From: Nocardioides zeae
GTDB lineage: Bacteria > Actinomycetota > Actinomycetes > Propionibacteriales > Nocardioidaceae
Length of the DNA: 64,000 nucleotides
Assembly: GCF_010686755.1 (NCBI RefSeq)
Contig: NZ_JAAGXA010000012.1
Span: 96,096 to 160,095, forward strand
Direction: 5' to 3'
The stretch's first letter is position 1; the number at the start of each line of letters is the position of its first letter. This document shows, piece after piece, positions 24,903 through 33,295 of this stretch. The notes beneath the pieces were generated by a model. The model did no database searches. It was not told the DNA's origin and saw nothing but the letters and a program-made list of their open reading frames with translations. The translations under genes were made by a program, and so were the position numbers.

Positions 24903-25907
24903 GTGCCACCGCCTCGTCGCCGCGCGACCATCACCGACGTCGCCGCCGCGGCCGGGGTCGCCGCGTCCACGGTGTCGCGGGCCTTCACCCGGCCCGGGCG
25001 GGTCAACCACGCCACCCAGGCCCGGATCATGGAGGTCGCGGCCGAGCTCGGCTACGCCCCCAACCCGGCCGCCCGGGCCCTCGAGTCCGGCCGCACCAAC
25101 ACCCTCGCGCTCGTCGTGCCCGACGTGACCAACCCCTACTTCGCCGGCGTCATCAAGGGCGCCGAGCGGGCCACCGCCACCGCCGGCCTGACCCTCGTCA
25201 TCGCCGACGCCCAGGAGAACCCGGCCACCGAGGAGCAGATCGTCACCCGGCTCGGCCCGGCGGTCGACGGCTTCGTGCTGACCGCCTCCCGCCTGCCCGA
25301 CGACGCGTTGCGCCGGGCCGCCGAGCTCAACGCCGTCGTGCTCGTCAACCGGGCCGCACCCGGGCTGGCGTGCATCGTCTCCGACTTCGACACCGGCGCC
25401 CGCCAGATCGTCGACCACCTCGCCTCGCTCGGCCACCGCGCGCTGGTCTACCTCGGCGGCCCGGCGGAGTCGTGGTCCGGCGCACGGCGCTGGGCGGGCC
25501 TCCGAGCGGCGGCGCAGCAGGCCGGGATGGGCGCCACCCGCTTCGGGCCCTACACGCCGACCTTCGCCAGCGGTCCTGCGGCCGCCGACGCCGTCCTCGC
25601 CGCCGGAGCCACCGCGGTCGTCGCCCACAACGACATCCTGGCCATCGGCGTGATGACCCGCCTGGCCGACCGCGGCGTCGTGGTCCCCGACCAGGTGAGC
25701 GTCGTCGGCTTCGACGACATCTTCGGCTCCGACTTCTGCCACCCGCCGCTCACGACCCTCGCCGAGCGCACCGAGGACGCCGGCGCGCGGGCCGTCGAGA
25801 CCCTGGTGGCGCTCGGCCCGGCCGGTCGCGCCGACCGGGACGTGGCCCCCCGGGTGCTGCCGACCCAGCTCGTGGTGCGCCGCTCGAGCGGTCTCGCGGT
25901 GTCCTGA
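24903..25907 (+). CDS. LacI family regulator of the shikimate module
   Basis: A 334-residue LacI protein. The HTH and hinge are at about 9-58 (ITDVAAAAGVAASTVSRAFTRPGRVNHATQARIMEVAAELGYAPNPAARAL). The periplasmic-binding-like effector domain follows. GTG 24903 is chosen because the two upstream ATG codons are in another frame and longer starts would cover the operator. Likely inducer: a hydroaromatic acid such as shikimate or quinate (inference from neighbours). Confidence 0.92.
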   Translation: MPPPRRRATITDVAAAAGVAASTVSRAFTRPGRVNHATQARIMEVAAELGYAPNPAARALESGRTNTLALVVPDVTNPYFAGVIKGAERATATAGLTLVIADAQENPATEEQIVTRLGPAVDGFVLTASRLPDDALRRAAELNAVVLVNRAAPGLACIVSDFDTGARQIVDHLASLGHRALVYLGGPAESWSGARRWAGLRAAAQQAGMGATRFGPYTPTFASGPAAADAVLAAGATAVVAHNDILAIGVMTRLADRGVVVPDQVSVVGFDDIFGSDFCHPPLTTLAERTEDAGARAVETLVALGPAGRADRDVAPRVLPTQLVVRRSSGLAVS

Positions 25908-25941
25908 GGCCTCGGGCGTCGCCTCCCCCGACGGGCCGCCG

Positions 25942-26862
25942 CTACGCGACCAGCGCCGCGGCGATCGTCACGGCGGGGACGGACAGCACGGTCGTGGCGA
26001 AGACGACGTCGCGGGCGAGCACGATCCCGCGGTCGTACCGCGTGGCGTGCACGAAGACGTTCTGCGCCGTCGGCAGCGCCGAGAGCACGGTGACGGCCAG
26101 CAGGGGCGTGCCCTCGAGGCCCAGCAGGTAGGCGCCGACCGCCCAGGCGACGACGGGCTGCACGACGAGCTTGAGCCCCACGATGAGGCCCAGCTCGGGG
26201 GCGTCGCCGAGGCCGGGGCGGGGGCCGAGGCGGAGGAACACGCCGTACGCGATGAGCATCGACGGCACCGCCATCCCGGCGACGAGCTCGAGCGGGTCGT
26301 GGATGGGGCGGGGCAGGGTGAGGTCGGTGCCGGCGAGCACGAGCCCGATCACGGAGCCGACGGTCAGGGGCGTGCGCAGGGGCCGGCTGACGATCCGCCA
26401 CACCGAGAGCCGCTCCTCGGCGACGGCGACGTCCATCACCGTGAGGGCGAGCGGCTGCAGCACGAGCAGCTGCATGAGCAGGACCGGCGCCACGAGCGCC
26501 GCGTCCCCCAGCACGTAGGCGGCGATCGGGATGCCGAGGTTGCCGGCGTTGACGTAGGCGGCGCACAGGGAGCCCACCACGGTGTGCGCGAGGTCCCGCT
26601 TGAACACGAACCGGGCGAGCAGCACGTAGACGACGACGTTCACCACGACGGCCGCTGCCGACGCCACGAGCGCCCCGGTGAAGAGGGACCCGATGTCGGA
26701 GTCCTCGAGCACGGTGATGAGCAGGGCGGGGCTGGCGACGTAGAACGCCAGCAGCGACAGGGCCCGCTGGCCCGGCAGGTCGATGATCCCGAGGTGGGCG
26801 AGCAGCAGCCCGAGGCACACGAGCAGGGTGATCGTGGTGAACCCCTCGAGCACCGCCGTCAC
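25942..26862 (-). CDS. AEC family (auxin efflux carrier-like) permease
   Basis: A 306-residue membrane protein with about ten hydrophobic segments in two groups of five, the usual layout of AEC transporters. The conserved NAGNLGIPIAAYVLGD and LPTAQNVFVHATRY motifs are visible. Substrates in bacteria are organic acids such as malate or malonate; none can be assigned here. Start is GTG at 26860-26862. A GTG three codons later is an alternative. It is convergent with the LacI gene and divergent from the sulfite-oxidase-like gene. Confidence 0.85.
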   Translation of the reverse strand: MTAVLEGFTTITLLVCLGLLLAHLGIIDLPGQRALSLLAFYVASPALLITVLEDSDIGSLFTGALVASAAAVVVNVVVYVLLARFVFKRDLAHTVVGSLCAAYVNAGNLGIPIAAYVLGDAALVAPVLLMQLLVLQPLALTVMDVAVAEERLSVWRIVSRPLRTPLTVGSVIGLVLAGTDLTLPRPIHDPLELVAGMAVPSMLIAYGVFLRLGPRPGLGDAPELGLIVGLKLVVQPVVAWAVGAYLLGLEGTPLLAVTVLSALPTAQNVFVHATRYDRGIVLARDVVFATTVLSVPAVTIAAALVA

Positions 26863-26923
26863 CGGGCGAACGCTATCCGCCGATCGGACCCATCCCTCCG
26901 GCGACCCGTGACGAACCACCCCC

Positions 26924-28501
26924 ATGGACACCAGTGCACCCGACCGCCGCCGCGGCCAGATCCTGCTGGCCGCGGCCGGCGGAGTGCTCGCCACCGTCGT
27001 CGGCATGGCCGTCGGCCACCTCGTGGCCGCCCTCGTCGACCCCGCCGCCTCACCGGTGCTGGCGGTCGGCTCGACCGTCATCGACCTGACGCCCACGCCC
27101 GTCAAGGAGTGGGCGGTCGCCCAGTTCGGCACGGCCGACAAGCCCATCCTCATCGGCTCGGTGCTGGTGGTGACGCTCCTCCTCGCAGCCGTCGCCGGCG
27201 TCCTCGCCCGGCGGCGCTTCGCCGTGGGACTCGTGCTGCTCCTCGTGCTCGTCGGCGTCGCCGGCCTCCTGGCGCTGCTGCGCCCGACCGCCGGTCCTCT
27301 CGACGTGGTCCCCGCCCTCGCCACCGCCCTGGCCGGCGGCGGTGCCCTGTGGTGGTTCCACCGCGCGTCCGTCGGCGCCCCCGCCCCGGCGGACGGCACG
27401 ACGGGCATCGACCCCGACGGCGACCCCGACGCGCGCCGTACGACGGGACCCACCCGCCGCGGGGTGCTCATCGCCTCCGGCGTGCTCGCCGGCACGGCGG
27501 TCGTCGCCGGCTCCGTCGGCCAGTGGATCTCGACGGTCCGCACCCGGATCGGCAACATCGTGCTCCCGAAGCCCGCCGAGGCGGCCCCGGCGCTGCCCGA
27601 CGGCCTCGACATCCCCGACCTGTCGCCGTTCCGCACCCCGAACGACGAGTTCTACCGCGTCGACATCAACCTCACCGTGCCGGTCGTGGACCACGAGTCG
27701 TGGACGCTGACCGTCGACGGCGACGTCGAGAACGAGCTCACCATCACGTGGGACGAGCTCCTCGACATGGACATGGTCGAGCGCGACATCACCATGACGT
27801 GCGTCTCCAACGACGTGGGCGGCCAGTACGTCGGCGCCGCCCGCTGGCTCGGCGTCCCCCTGAAGACGATCCTCGACCGCGCGGGGGTCGGCGACCGCGC
27901 CGACCAGATCCTCTCGACCGCGGTCGACGGCTTCACCATCTCGACCCCGCTCGACGTCGCCACCGACGGCCGCGACGCCCTCGTCGTGGTCGGCATGAAC
28001 GGCGAGCCCCTGCCGCGCGAGCACGGCTTCCCGGTGCGGCTCGTCATCCCGGGCATCTACGGGTACGTCGGCTCCACCAAGTGGCTGACGAAGCTGACGC
28101 TGACGACGTACGACGACGACGTCGCCTACTGGACCGAGCGCGACTGGGCGACCGATGCCCCCGTGAAGATCGCCTCGCGCATCGACGTGCCGAAGGCCGC
28201 GACGACGGTCGACCCCGGCACGGTCGTGATCGCCGGCGTCGCGTGGGCGCAGACCCGCGGCATCGCCAAGGTCGAGGTGCAGATCGACGGCGGCGCGTGG
28301 GAGGAGGCGACGCTCGGGCCCGATGCGGGGGTCGACTACTGGCGCCAGTGGTACTACGAGTGGGACGCCAGCGACTCCGGCAACCACGCCTTCACCGTGC
28401 GCGCGACCGACGAGACCGGCGAGGTGCAGACCGACGTGCGCATGTCGCCGTTCCCGGAGGGCTCGAGTGGGTACCACACCCGTGCGGTGATGGTCTCCTG
28501 A
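26924..28501 (+). CDS. Membrane-anchored sulfite-oxidase-family molybdoenzyme
   Basis: A 525-residue protein. About 150 N-terminal residues hold several membrane segments. A further hydrophobic segment follows a TRRGVLIASG twin-arginine-like motif near residue 180. The catalytic domain (about 220-430) has TMTCVSNDVGGQYVGAARW with the molybdenum-ligand C293, and a C-terminal Ig-like dimerisation domain (about 430-520). The active site would face the outside. Sulfite, or oxidised sulfur compounds as for YedY/MsrP relatives, is the plausible substrate class. It uses plain molybdopterin cofactor and so depends on the moa/moe genes 18 kb upstream, not on mobA. Confidence 0.88.
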   Translation: MDTSAPDRRRGQILLAAAGGVLATVVGMAVGHLVAALVDPAASPVLAVGSTVIDLTPTPVKEWAVAQFGTADKPILIGSVLVVTLLLAAVAGVLARRRFAVGLVLLLVLVGVAGLLALLRPTAGPLDVVPALATALAGGGALWWFHRASVGAPAPADGTTGIDPDGDPDARRTTGPTRRGVLIASGVLAGTAVVAGSVGQWISTVRTRIGNIVLPKPAEAAPALPDGLDIPDLSPFRTPNDEFYRVDINLTVPVVDHESWTLTVDGDVENELTITWDELLDMDMVERDITMTCVSNDVGGQYVGAARWLGVPLKTILDRAGVGDRADQILSTAVDGFTISTPLDVATDGRDALVVVGMNGEPLPREHGFPVRLVIPGIYGYVGSTKWLTKLTLTTYDDDVAYWTERDWATDAPVKIASRIDVPKAATTVDPGTVVIAGVAWAQTRGIAKVEVQIDGGAWEEATLGPDAGVDYWRQWYYEWDASDSGNHAFTVRATDETGEVQTDVRMSPFPEGSSGYHTRAVMVS

Positions 28502-28541
28502 CCGCTCGCGCTCCCCGGGCCCGACCGGCCCGCCCCTGCCG

Positions 28542-28586
28542 CCCGTGGCGGGGACACCTCAAGCCGAGGGGTGTCCCCGCCACGGG
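28542..28586 (+). terminator. Strong hairpin, probable terminator of the sulfite-oxidase-like gene
   Basis: Perfect 17-bp arms at 28542-28558 and 28570-28586 with an 11-nt loop, 40 bases after the stop codon. There is no T-tract, which is common in actinobacterial terminators. It does not resemble the repeat families elsewhere in the window. Confidence 0.65.
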
Positions 28587-28594
28587 TCTGTTGC

Positions 28595-28644
28595 GGGACG
28601 TCATGCGCCGCGGTGGCCCGGGGCGCCGCACCGCATGACGTCCC
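28595..28644. repeat. Palindromic repeat family A, copy 1
   Basis: Perfect 13-bp arms GGGACGTCATGCG and CGCATGACGTCCC separated by 24 nt. Five copies of this element occur in the window, all intergenic. This copy is 98 percent identical to copy 2 at 28796. Confidence 0.9.
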
Positions 28645-28647
28645 GGG

Positions 28648-28679
28648 GGTACGGCGCGGGCCCGGCCCGGCGCCGTACC
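28648..28679. repeat. GGTACGGCGC inverted repeat
   Basis: Perfect 10-bp arms GGTACGGCGC and GCGCCGTACC around 12 nt, directly after family-A copy 1. The same GTACGGCGCG word follows copies 2 and 5 and occurs in the 31-bp tandem repeats at 37794, so it seems to be a mobile or modular repeat tail. Confidence 0.75.
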
Positions 28680-28708
28680 GAACAGCCCGCAGCCCGCAAC
28701 CCGCAGCC

Positions 28709-28771
28709 CGCGAAAAGTGCGGATGAGCCAAGCCCAGCTCGATCCCACACGCCCCAACTGCACACTTCGCG
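28709..28771. repeat. Palindromic repeat family B, copy 1
   Basis: A roughly 63-bp element with imperfect ends (CGCGAAAAGTGC and GCACACTTCGCG) and a GCCCAGCTCGATCC core at 28732-28745. A second copy with the same core is at 63743-63802. Confidence 0.75.
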
Positions 28772-28795
28772 CCCCCCACAGCCCCCACGCCCCGC

Positions 28796-28845
28796 GGGAC
28801 GTCATGCGGCGCGGTGGCCCGGGGCGCCGCACCGCATGACGTCCC
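28796..28845. repeat. Palindromic repeat family A, copy 2
   Basis: Same 13-bp arms and 24-nt loop as copy 1, with one base different in the loop. Followed by GGTACGGCGCGG. Confidence 0.9.
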
Positions 28846-28901
28846 GAGGTACGGCGCGGGACAGGCGTCGGGGAAACCGCGAAAAAAACTTCCGCCACCA
28901 C

Positions 28902-28929
28902 CAATCCACCCCACCCGGGGCGGCGAACA
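28902..28929 (+). promoter_or_regulatory. Candidate SigK-type ECF promoter for the FAS1-sigK operon
   Basis: CAATCC and CGAACA are separated by 16 bases, about 80 bases before the FAS1 start. This resembles the CCATCC/CCGAAT-like elements I recall for mycobacterial SigK promoters (mpt70/mpt83). The match is partial, and autoregulation by the SigK homologue encoded downstream is inference. Confidence 0.45.
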
Positions 28930-29008
28930 ACGTGTGTAAGCCCGCCGCGACCGGCACATCCCCCAGGTGCCGGACGGGGAGCGGGACCACGACAGGAAGG
29001 TCAGCACG

Positions 29009-29713
29009 ATGAAGACTCTCAACCGCCGCTCCACGGTCCGCCGCGCGAGCGGGATCGCTGCTCTCGCCCTGACCATGTCGGTCGGCCTCGCCGCGTGCGG
29101 CGACGACAGCAGCGACGACTCCAACGACGGCACCTCGAGCCCCAGCGCCGACGAGTCGTCGGACACGGGCATGTCGGACGACCCCAGCATGGGTGAGTCG
29201 TCGGACGGCGCCATGGAGGACACCACCTTCGGCGAGGCCTGTGACCAGATCCCCGCCTCGGGTGCCGGCTCGCTCGACGGCATGACGGTCGACCCGGTCG
29301 CCACCGCCGCCAGCAACAACCCGCTGCTCACCCAGCTCGTCGGCGCGGTCGGCCTCGTGCCGGGTCTCGCGGACACGCTGAACAGCGCCGAGGCCCTCAC
29401 GGTCTTCGCGCCGTACGACCCGGCCTTCGAGGCGATCGACCCCGCCACGATGGAGTCGCTGACGGCCGACCCGGAGGCGCTCGGCGCGATCCTCGGCTAC
29501 CACGTGCTCCCCGAGCGTCTCGAGCCCGACGAGATCGCGGGCACGTACGCCTCGTTCGCCGGCCCCGAGGTCACGGTCGAGGGCGACTCGTCCGGCATGA
29601 CGGTCGGCGCCGAGGGCACCGAGGCGACCGTGCTCTGCGGTGGCATCCAGACGGCGAACGCGACGGTCTACGTCATCGACTCCGTGCTGATGCCGCCGGC
29701 CACCACCGAGTGA
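29009..29713 (+). CDS. Fasciclin (FAS1) domain lipoprotein, MPT83-like
   Basis: A 234-residue secreted lipoprotein. The signal peptide ends in the lipobox LAAC with lipidated C30. An acidic Ser/Asp-rich linker covers about 31-75. One FAS1 domain covers about 80-230 (LTVFAPYDPAFEAI; LGYHVLPERL; TVYVIDSVLMPPA). In Mycobacterium tuberculosis the related MPT70/MPT83 proteins are the main SigK products. Here the gene lies 35 bp upstream of the sigK homologue, probably on the same transcript. ATG 29009 has GGAAGG upstream. Confidence 0.93.
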   Translation: MKTLNRRSTVRRASGIAALALTMSVGLAACGDDSSDDSNDGTSSPSADESSDTGMSDDPSMGESSDGAMEDTTFGEACDQIPASGAGSLDGMTVDPVATAASNNPLLTQLVGAVGLVPGLADTLNSAEALTVFAPYDPAFEAIDPATMESLTADPEALGAILGYHVLPERLEPDEIAGTYASFAGPEVTVEGDSSGMTVGAEGTEATVLCGGIQTANATVYVIDSVLMPPATTE

Positions 29714-29748
29714 CCACGCAGCACTGAGGAACCAGGGACACTTCTCCC

Positions 29749-30381
29749 ATGACGACCCTCCGTTCCGTGCCCTCCGGCGACCCGCCGGAGGGCACGGGCG
29801 GCCGTGGCCCGGCCGCCGACCTGCCCGACGAGGTGGGACCGCGTCTCGCGGAGCTCCTGCACCGCTCCTCCTTGGGGGACGAGCAGGCCTTCGTCGAGCT
29901 GTACGACGCGACCTCGGCGCGCCTGCACGGCCTCGTCCTCCGCGTGGTGCGCAACCCCGCGCAGGCCGAGGAGGTCACGCAGGAGGTGTTCCTCGAGGTG
30001 TGGCGCATGGCGAGCCGGTTCGACCCGGCACGCGGCTCCGCCCTCTCCTGGCTCATGACGATCGGCCACCGCAAGGCGGTCGACCGGGTGCGCTCCGCGG
30101 AGGCCTCGACCCGCCGCGACACGTCGTACCACCAGCAGACCCAGCCGGTCGACCACGACGCCACGGCGGACGCCGCCCACACGTCGTTGGAGGCCCAGCG
30201 GGTCCGCACCGCACTGCAGGCGTTGACCCCCGTGCAGCACGAGGCCGTGAAGCTGGCCTACTTCGGGGGTTACACGCACGCCGAGGTGGCCACCATGCTC
30301 GACTTGCCGGTGGGCACCGCGAAGACAAGGATTCGGGACGGCCTGATCAGGCTGCGCGACGCGATGGGAGTGGGACAGTGA
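29749..30381 (+). CDS. sigK: ECF sigma factor, SigK family
   Basis: A 210-residue sigma-70 family ECF factor. Region 2 covers about 60-125 (LHGLVLRVVRNPAQAEEVTQEVFLEVWRMASRFDPARGSALSWLMTIGHRKAVDRVR) and region 4 about 150-205 (LTPVQHEAVKLAYFGGYTHAEVATMLDLPVGTAKTRIRDGLIRLRDAM). The first 40 residues are a variable extension. It overlaps the next gene, an RskA-like anti-sigma factor, by 4 bases. Order and partner identify it as the SigK homologue. Probable targets are this operon and the FAS1 gene. Confidence 0.9.
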   Translation: MTTLRSVPSGDPPEGTGGRGPAADLPDEVGPRLAELLHRSSLGDEQAFVELYDATSARLHGLVLRVVRNPAQAEEVTQEVFLEVWRMASRFDPARGSALSWLMTIGHRKAVDRVRSAEASTRRDTSYHQQTQPVDHDATADAAHTSLEAQRVRTALQALTPVQHEAVKLAYFGGYTHAEVATMLDLPVGTAKTRIRDGLIRLRDAMGVGQ

Positions 30382-31175
30382 ACGACATCCACGCCCTGTC
30401 GGGCGCCTACGCGGTGGATGCGCTCTCCGACGAGGAGCGCGCCGGCTTCGAGGAGCACCTCGAGGCCTGCCCCACCTGCCGCGAGGAGGTCGACTCGCTC
30501 CGCGAGGCAGCCGCCCTGCTGCCCACCACCACCGAGACCGCGCCCTCACCGGCGGTCCGTGCCGCCGTGCTCGCGAGCATCGCGCAGGTGCGCCCGCTCC
30601 CGCCCCTCGTGGCCCACGGTCCGGAGAACGACGCGGAGGCGTCGCGCTCGACCGGGACGGTGGTGCCGCTGCGGCGGCATCGGTTTCGCACGGCGCTGGT
30701 CGCAGCTGCTGCGGCAGTGATCGTGGCCGGTGGCGTCGGGGTCGGGATCAGCCAGCTTGACGACACCGACGGCACCTCCCAGCAGGCCGACCCAGAGCCG
30801 ACGCAGGACGAGACCGAGGACGAGGTGCAGCAGGTGCTCACCGCGTCCGACGTGCAGATCGTCGACGCCTCGACGACCCTGCCCGAGGGTACGGAGGCGT
30901 CCGTGCACTGGTCGCCCTCCCTCGGCAAGGCCGTGCTCGTCACCGACGGCATGCCCGCCGCGCCGCACGGTCACCTCTACGAGCTCTGGTACCAGAACAG
31001 CGCAGGCGACATGGTCCGCGCCGGACTCATGCCGGAGGGCGAGAGCAACACCGTCCTGCTCGAGGGCGACGGCTCCGGGGCCAAGGCCGTCGGCATCACC
31101 GTCGAGCCCGCGCCCCACGGGTCCGAGGAGCCGTCGATGCCCCCCGTCGCCTTCTTCGCCCTCGAGGACGCATGA
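30378..31175 (+). CDS. rskA: Anti-sigma-K factor RskA-like
   Basis: A 265-residue membrane anti-sigma factor. The cytoplasmic anti-sigma domain covers 1 to about 75 (DIHALSGAYAVDALSDEERAGFEEHLEACPTC, with an H-x3-C-x2-C zinc-type motif). One membrane segment is at about 96-118 (FRTALVAAAAAVIVAGGVGVGIS). The outer RskA domain is at about 155-265 (YELWYQNSAGDMVRAGLMP). Regulated proteolysis of such factors releases SigK. GTG 30378 overlaps the sigK stop, and its own stop overlaps the next start. Confidence 0.92.
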   Translation: MNDIHALSGAYAVDALSDEERAGFEEHLEACPTCREEVDSLREAAALLPTTTETAPSPAVRAAVLASIAQVRPLPPLVAHGPENDAEASRSTGTVVPLRRHRFRTALVAAAAAVIVAGGVGVGISQLDDTDGTSQQADPEPTQDETEDEVQQVLTASDVQIVDASTTLPEGTEASVHWSPSLGKAVLVTDGMPAAPHGHLYELWYQNSAGDMVRAGLMPEGESNTVLLEGDGSGAKAVGITVEPAPHGSEEPSMPPVAFFALEDA

Positions 31176-33295
31176 CCGCCGCCCCCCGGCGGCTCGCCGT
31201 GGTGGGTTCCGGCGTCGCCGGCCTGACCGCGGCGTACGTCGCCTCCAAGCACGCCCACGTCACCCTCTACGAGGCCGACGCGCGGCTCGGCGGGCACGCC
31301 GACACCCACCTCGTCACCGTGCCCGACGGGCGCGGAGGCGAGCAGCAGGTGCCGATCGACACCGGGTTCATCGTGCACAACGAGCGCACCTACCCGGTGC
31401 TGCTGCGGATCTTCGCCGAGCTCGGCGTCGCGACGCAGGACTCGGAGATGTCGATGTCCATCCGCGACGACGCAGCGGGCCCCCACGGCCTCGAGTGGGC
31501 GGGCGCCCTCAAGCTCGCCGGCCTGTTCCCGACCTGGCGCAACGCCACGCGACCCGCGTTCCTCCGCATGCTCACCGAGGTCCCCCGCTTCCACCGGCGG
31601 GCCCAGCAGCTGCTCGAGTCGGAGGCCAGCGACGCCGACGCCCGCGTCACGTTCGGCGAGTTCCTCGACGCCGGCCGCTTCTCGCCCACGTTCCGCACCC
31701 ACTTCGCCGAGCCGCTCGTCGCGTGCGTGTGGTCGACCGACCCGGCGCAGGCGCTCGACTACCCCGCGCGCTACCTGTTCCGGTTCCTCGACCACCACGG
31801 CATGCTCGGGATCTTCGGCTCCCCGCAGTGGCGCACGGTCACGGGAGGCTCGCGCGAGTACGTCGCGCGCATCGCCGCCCGCCTGCCCGACGTGCGCGTG
31901 GGGACGAAGGTGACGAGCATCGAGGAGACCCCCGACGAGGTGCGGGTGACCGACGGCAACGGCGAGGTCGCGGCGTACGACGCGGTCGTCGTGGCCACGC
32001 ACCCCCACCAGGCCCTGGCGATGCTGGCGGCCCCGACCCCGGCGCAGCGCGAGCTGCTCGGGGCGATCACCTACACGCCGAACACCGCGCAGCTGCACAC
32101 CGACACCTCCCTCCTGCCCCGGCAGGAGAAGGCGCGCGCGTCGTGGAACTACCTGCGCCGCGACCCGGCCGCCCTCGCCGACCTGCCGTCGGTCGAGGAG
32201 CGCGGGGGGCCGGTCACCCTGACCTACGACCTCAGCCGGCTCATGCGCGTCCCGCACCTCCCCGGTGCGCCCGACACGCGCTTCCTCGTCACGCTCGGCG
32301 GGCTCGACCTCGTCGACCCCGCCCAGGTCGTCGACACCATGGAGTACGAGCACCCGCTCTACACCCCCGCGTCCGTCGCCGCGCAGGCCCGGCTCGGCGA
32401 GTGCGAGACGCCGCGTCTGGCGTTCGCCGGTGCGTACCACGGGTGGGGCTTCCACGAGGACGGCGCCCGCTCCGGGCTCCGGGCCGTCACGCGGCTCGGC
32501 CTCGGCTGGGCCGAGGACGACGTCACCGCCCGTGTCGGTGGGGGCACCGACCCCGCCGGGACGGTCTACCGCACGACGGTCCGCCACACCCGGCGGCGGC
32601 CCTGGAAGCGGAGCTTCGCCCACACGTCGTCGACCTGGGTGGTCGACCTCGACGACCTGCCCGACCACGGCCGCACGGCCTGGACCCGCGGCAGCTTCGA
32701 GGCGCGCGACCACCTCGGCGACCCGGAGCGCTCGCTGCGCGCCAACGTCGAGGCGTTCCTCGACCTGCACGGCATCGAGCTCGCCCGCGGCGGCGACCGG
32801 GGTCGCATCCTCATGGCGGCGCAGCCGCGCGCCTACGGCTACTGCTTCAACCCGATCAGCGTCTTCTGGTGCTTCGCCGGCGACCAGACGCTCGCCGACG
32901 TGCCGACGGCCGTCGTCGTCGAGGTGCACAACACCTACGGCGACCGCCACGCCTACATGGTGCGCCCGGACGCGTCCGGGCGGGCCGAGACCGCGAAGGC
33001 GATGTACGTCTCGCCCTTCCACGGCACCGACGGCACCTATGCGATCGCGGTACCGACCCCGAGCGGCGGCCCGGACGGGAGGCTGCACGTCGCCGTCACG
33101 CTCCGCACCGACGACGGCGCGACGTTCAGCGCCTCGCTCTCCGGTCGTCCCGACCCCCGCGCCGGCGCCTCCTGGCGCGCGGCACCCGCGACGCTGCGGG
33201 CGTCGTTCCTCATCCGCCTGCACGGCATCACGTTGTGGGCGCGACGGCTGCGCATCCAGCCGCGCCCCGAGCACCACCAGGAAGGTGTCCGATGA
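31172..33295 (+). CDS. FAD-dependent oxidoreductase fused to DUF1365 domain
   Basis: A 707-residue fusion. Residues 1 to about 435 form an amine-oxidase-type FAD protein (VVGSGVAGLTAAYVASKHAHVTLYEADARLGGHA; VVVATHPHQAL; FAGAYHGWGFHEDGARSGL). Residues about 455-707 form a DUF1365 domain (YCFNPISVFWCF; VEVHNTYGDRHAYMV; KAMYVSPFHGTDGTYAI). In mycobacteria these are separate neighbouring genes (Rv0449c and Rv0448c). The reading frame is continuous, with no stop or shift at the junction. The reaction is unknown; it probably acts on membrane fatty acids with the methyltransferases that follow. Confidence 0.9.
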   Translation: MTAAPRRLAVVGSGVAGLTAAYVASKHAHVTLYEADARLGGHADTHLVTVPDGRGGEQQVPIDTGFIVHNERTYPVLLRIFAELGVATQDSEMSMSIRDDAAGPHGLEWAGALKLAGLFPTWRNATRPAFLRMLTEVPRFHRRAQQLLESEASDADARVTFGEFLDAGRFSPTFRTHFAEPLVACVWSTDPAQALDYPARYLFRFLDHHGMLGIFGSPQWRTVTGGSREYVARIAARLPDVRVGTKVTSIEETPDEVRVTDGNGEVAAYDAVVVATHPHQALAMLAAPTPAQRELLGAITYTPNTAQLHTDTSLLPRQEKARASWNYLRRDPAALADLPSVEERGGPVTLTYDLSRLMRVPHLPGAPDTRFLVTLGGLDLVDPAQVVDTMEYEHPLYTPASVAAQARLGECETPRLAFAGAYHGWGFHEDGARSGLRAVTRLGLGWAEDDVTARVGGGTDPAGTVYRTTVRHTRRRPWKRSFAHTSSTWVVDLDDLPDHGRTAWTRGSFEARDHLGDPERSLRANVEAFLDLHGIELARGGDRGRILMAAQPRAYGYCFNPISVFWCFAGDQTLADVPTAVVVEVHNTYGDRHAYMVRPDASGRAETAKAMYVSPFHGTDGTYAIAVPTPSGGPDGRLHVAVTLRTDDGATFSASLSGRPDPRAGASWRAAPATLRASFLIRLHGITLWARRLRIQPRPEHHQEGVR

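Larger units (their letters stand above)
28502..29008. other. 507-bp gene-free gap filled with palindromic repeats and a promoter
   Basis: No credible coding frame. From left to right it holds a 17-bp perfect hairpin, a 50-bp GACGTCATGCG palindrome, a GGTACGGCGC inverted repeat, a 63-bp repeat with the GCCCAGCTCGATCC core, a second almost identical 50-bp palindrome, a short AT-richer tract (CGAAAAAAACTTCC) and a candidate ECF promoter before the FAS1 lipoprotein gene. Confidence 0.85.

Noticed and set aside
30730..33291. Very long open frames (more than 800 codons) over the RskA/FAD region
   Set aside because: They are high-GC shadow frames rich in Arg/Pro/Ser; the coupled frames with recognisable domains explain the same DNA.
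31172..33295. FAD/DUF1365 fusion as a sequencing artefact joining two genes
   Set aside because: The joint keeps one frame over a natural-looking linker with consistent codon use and no lost stop or overlap signature at the junction.
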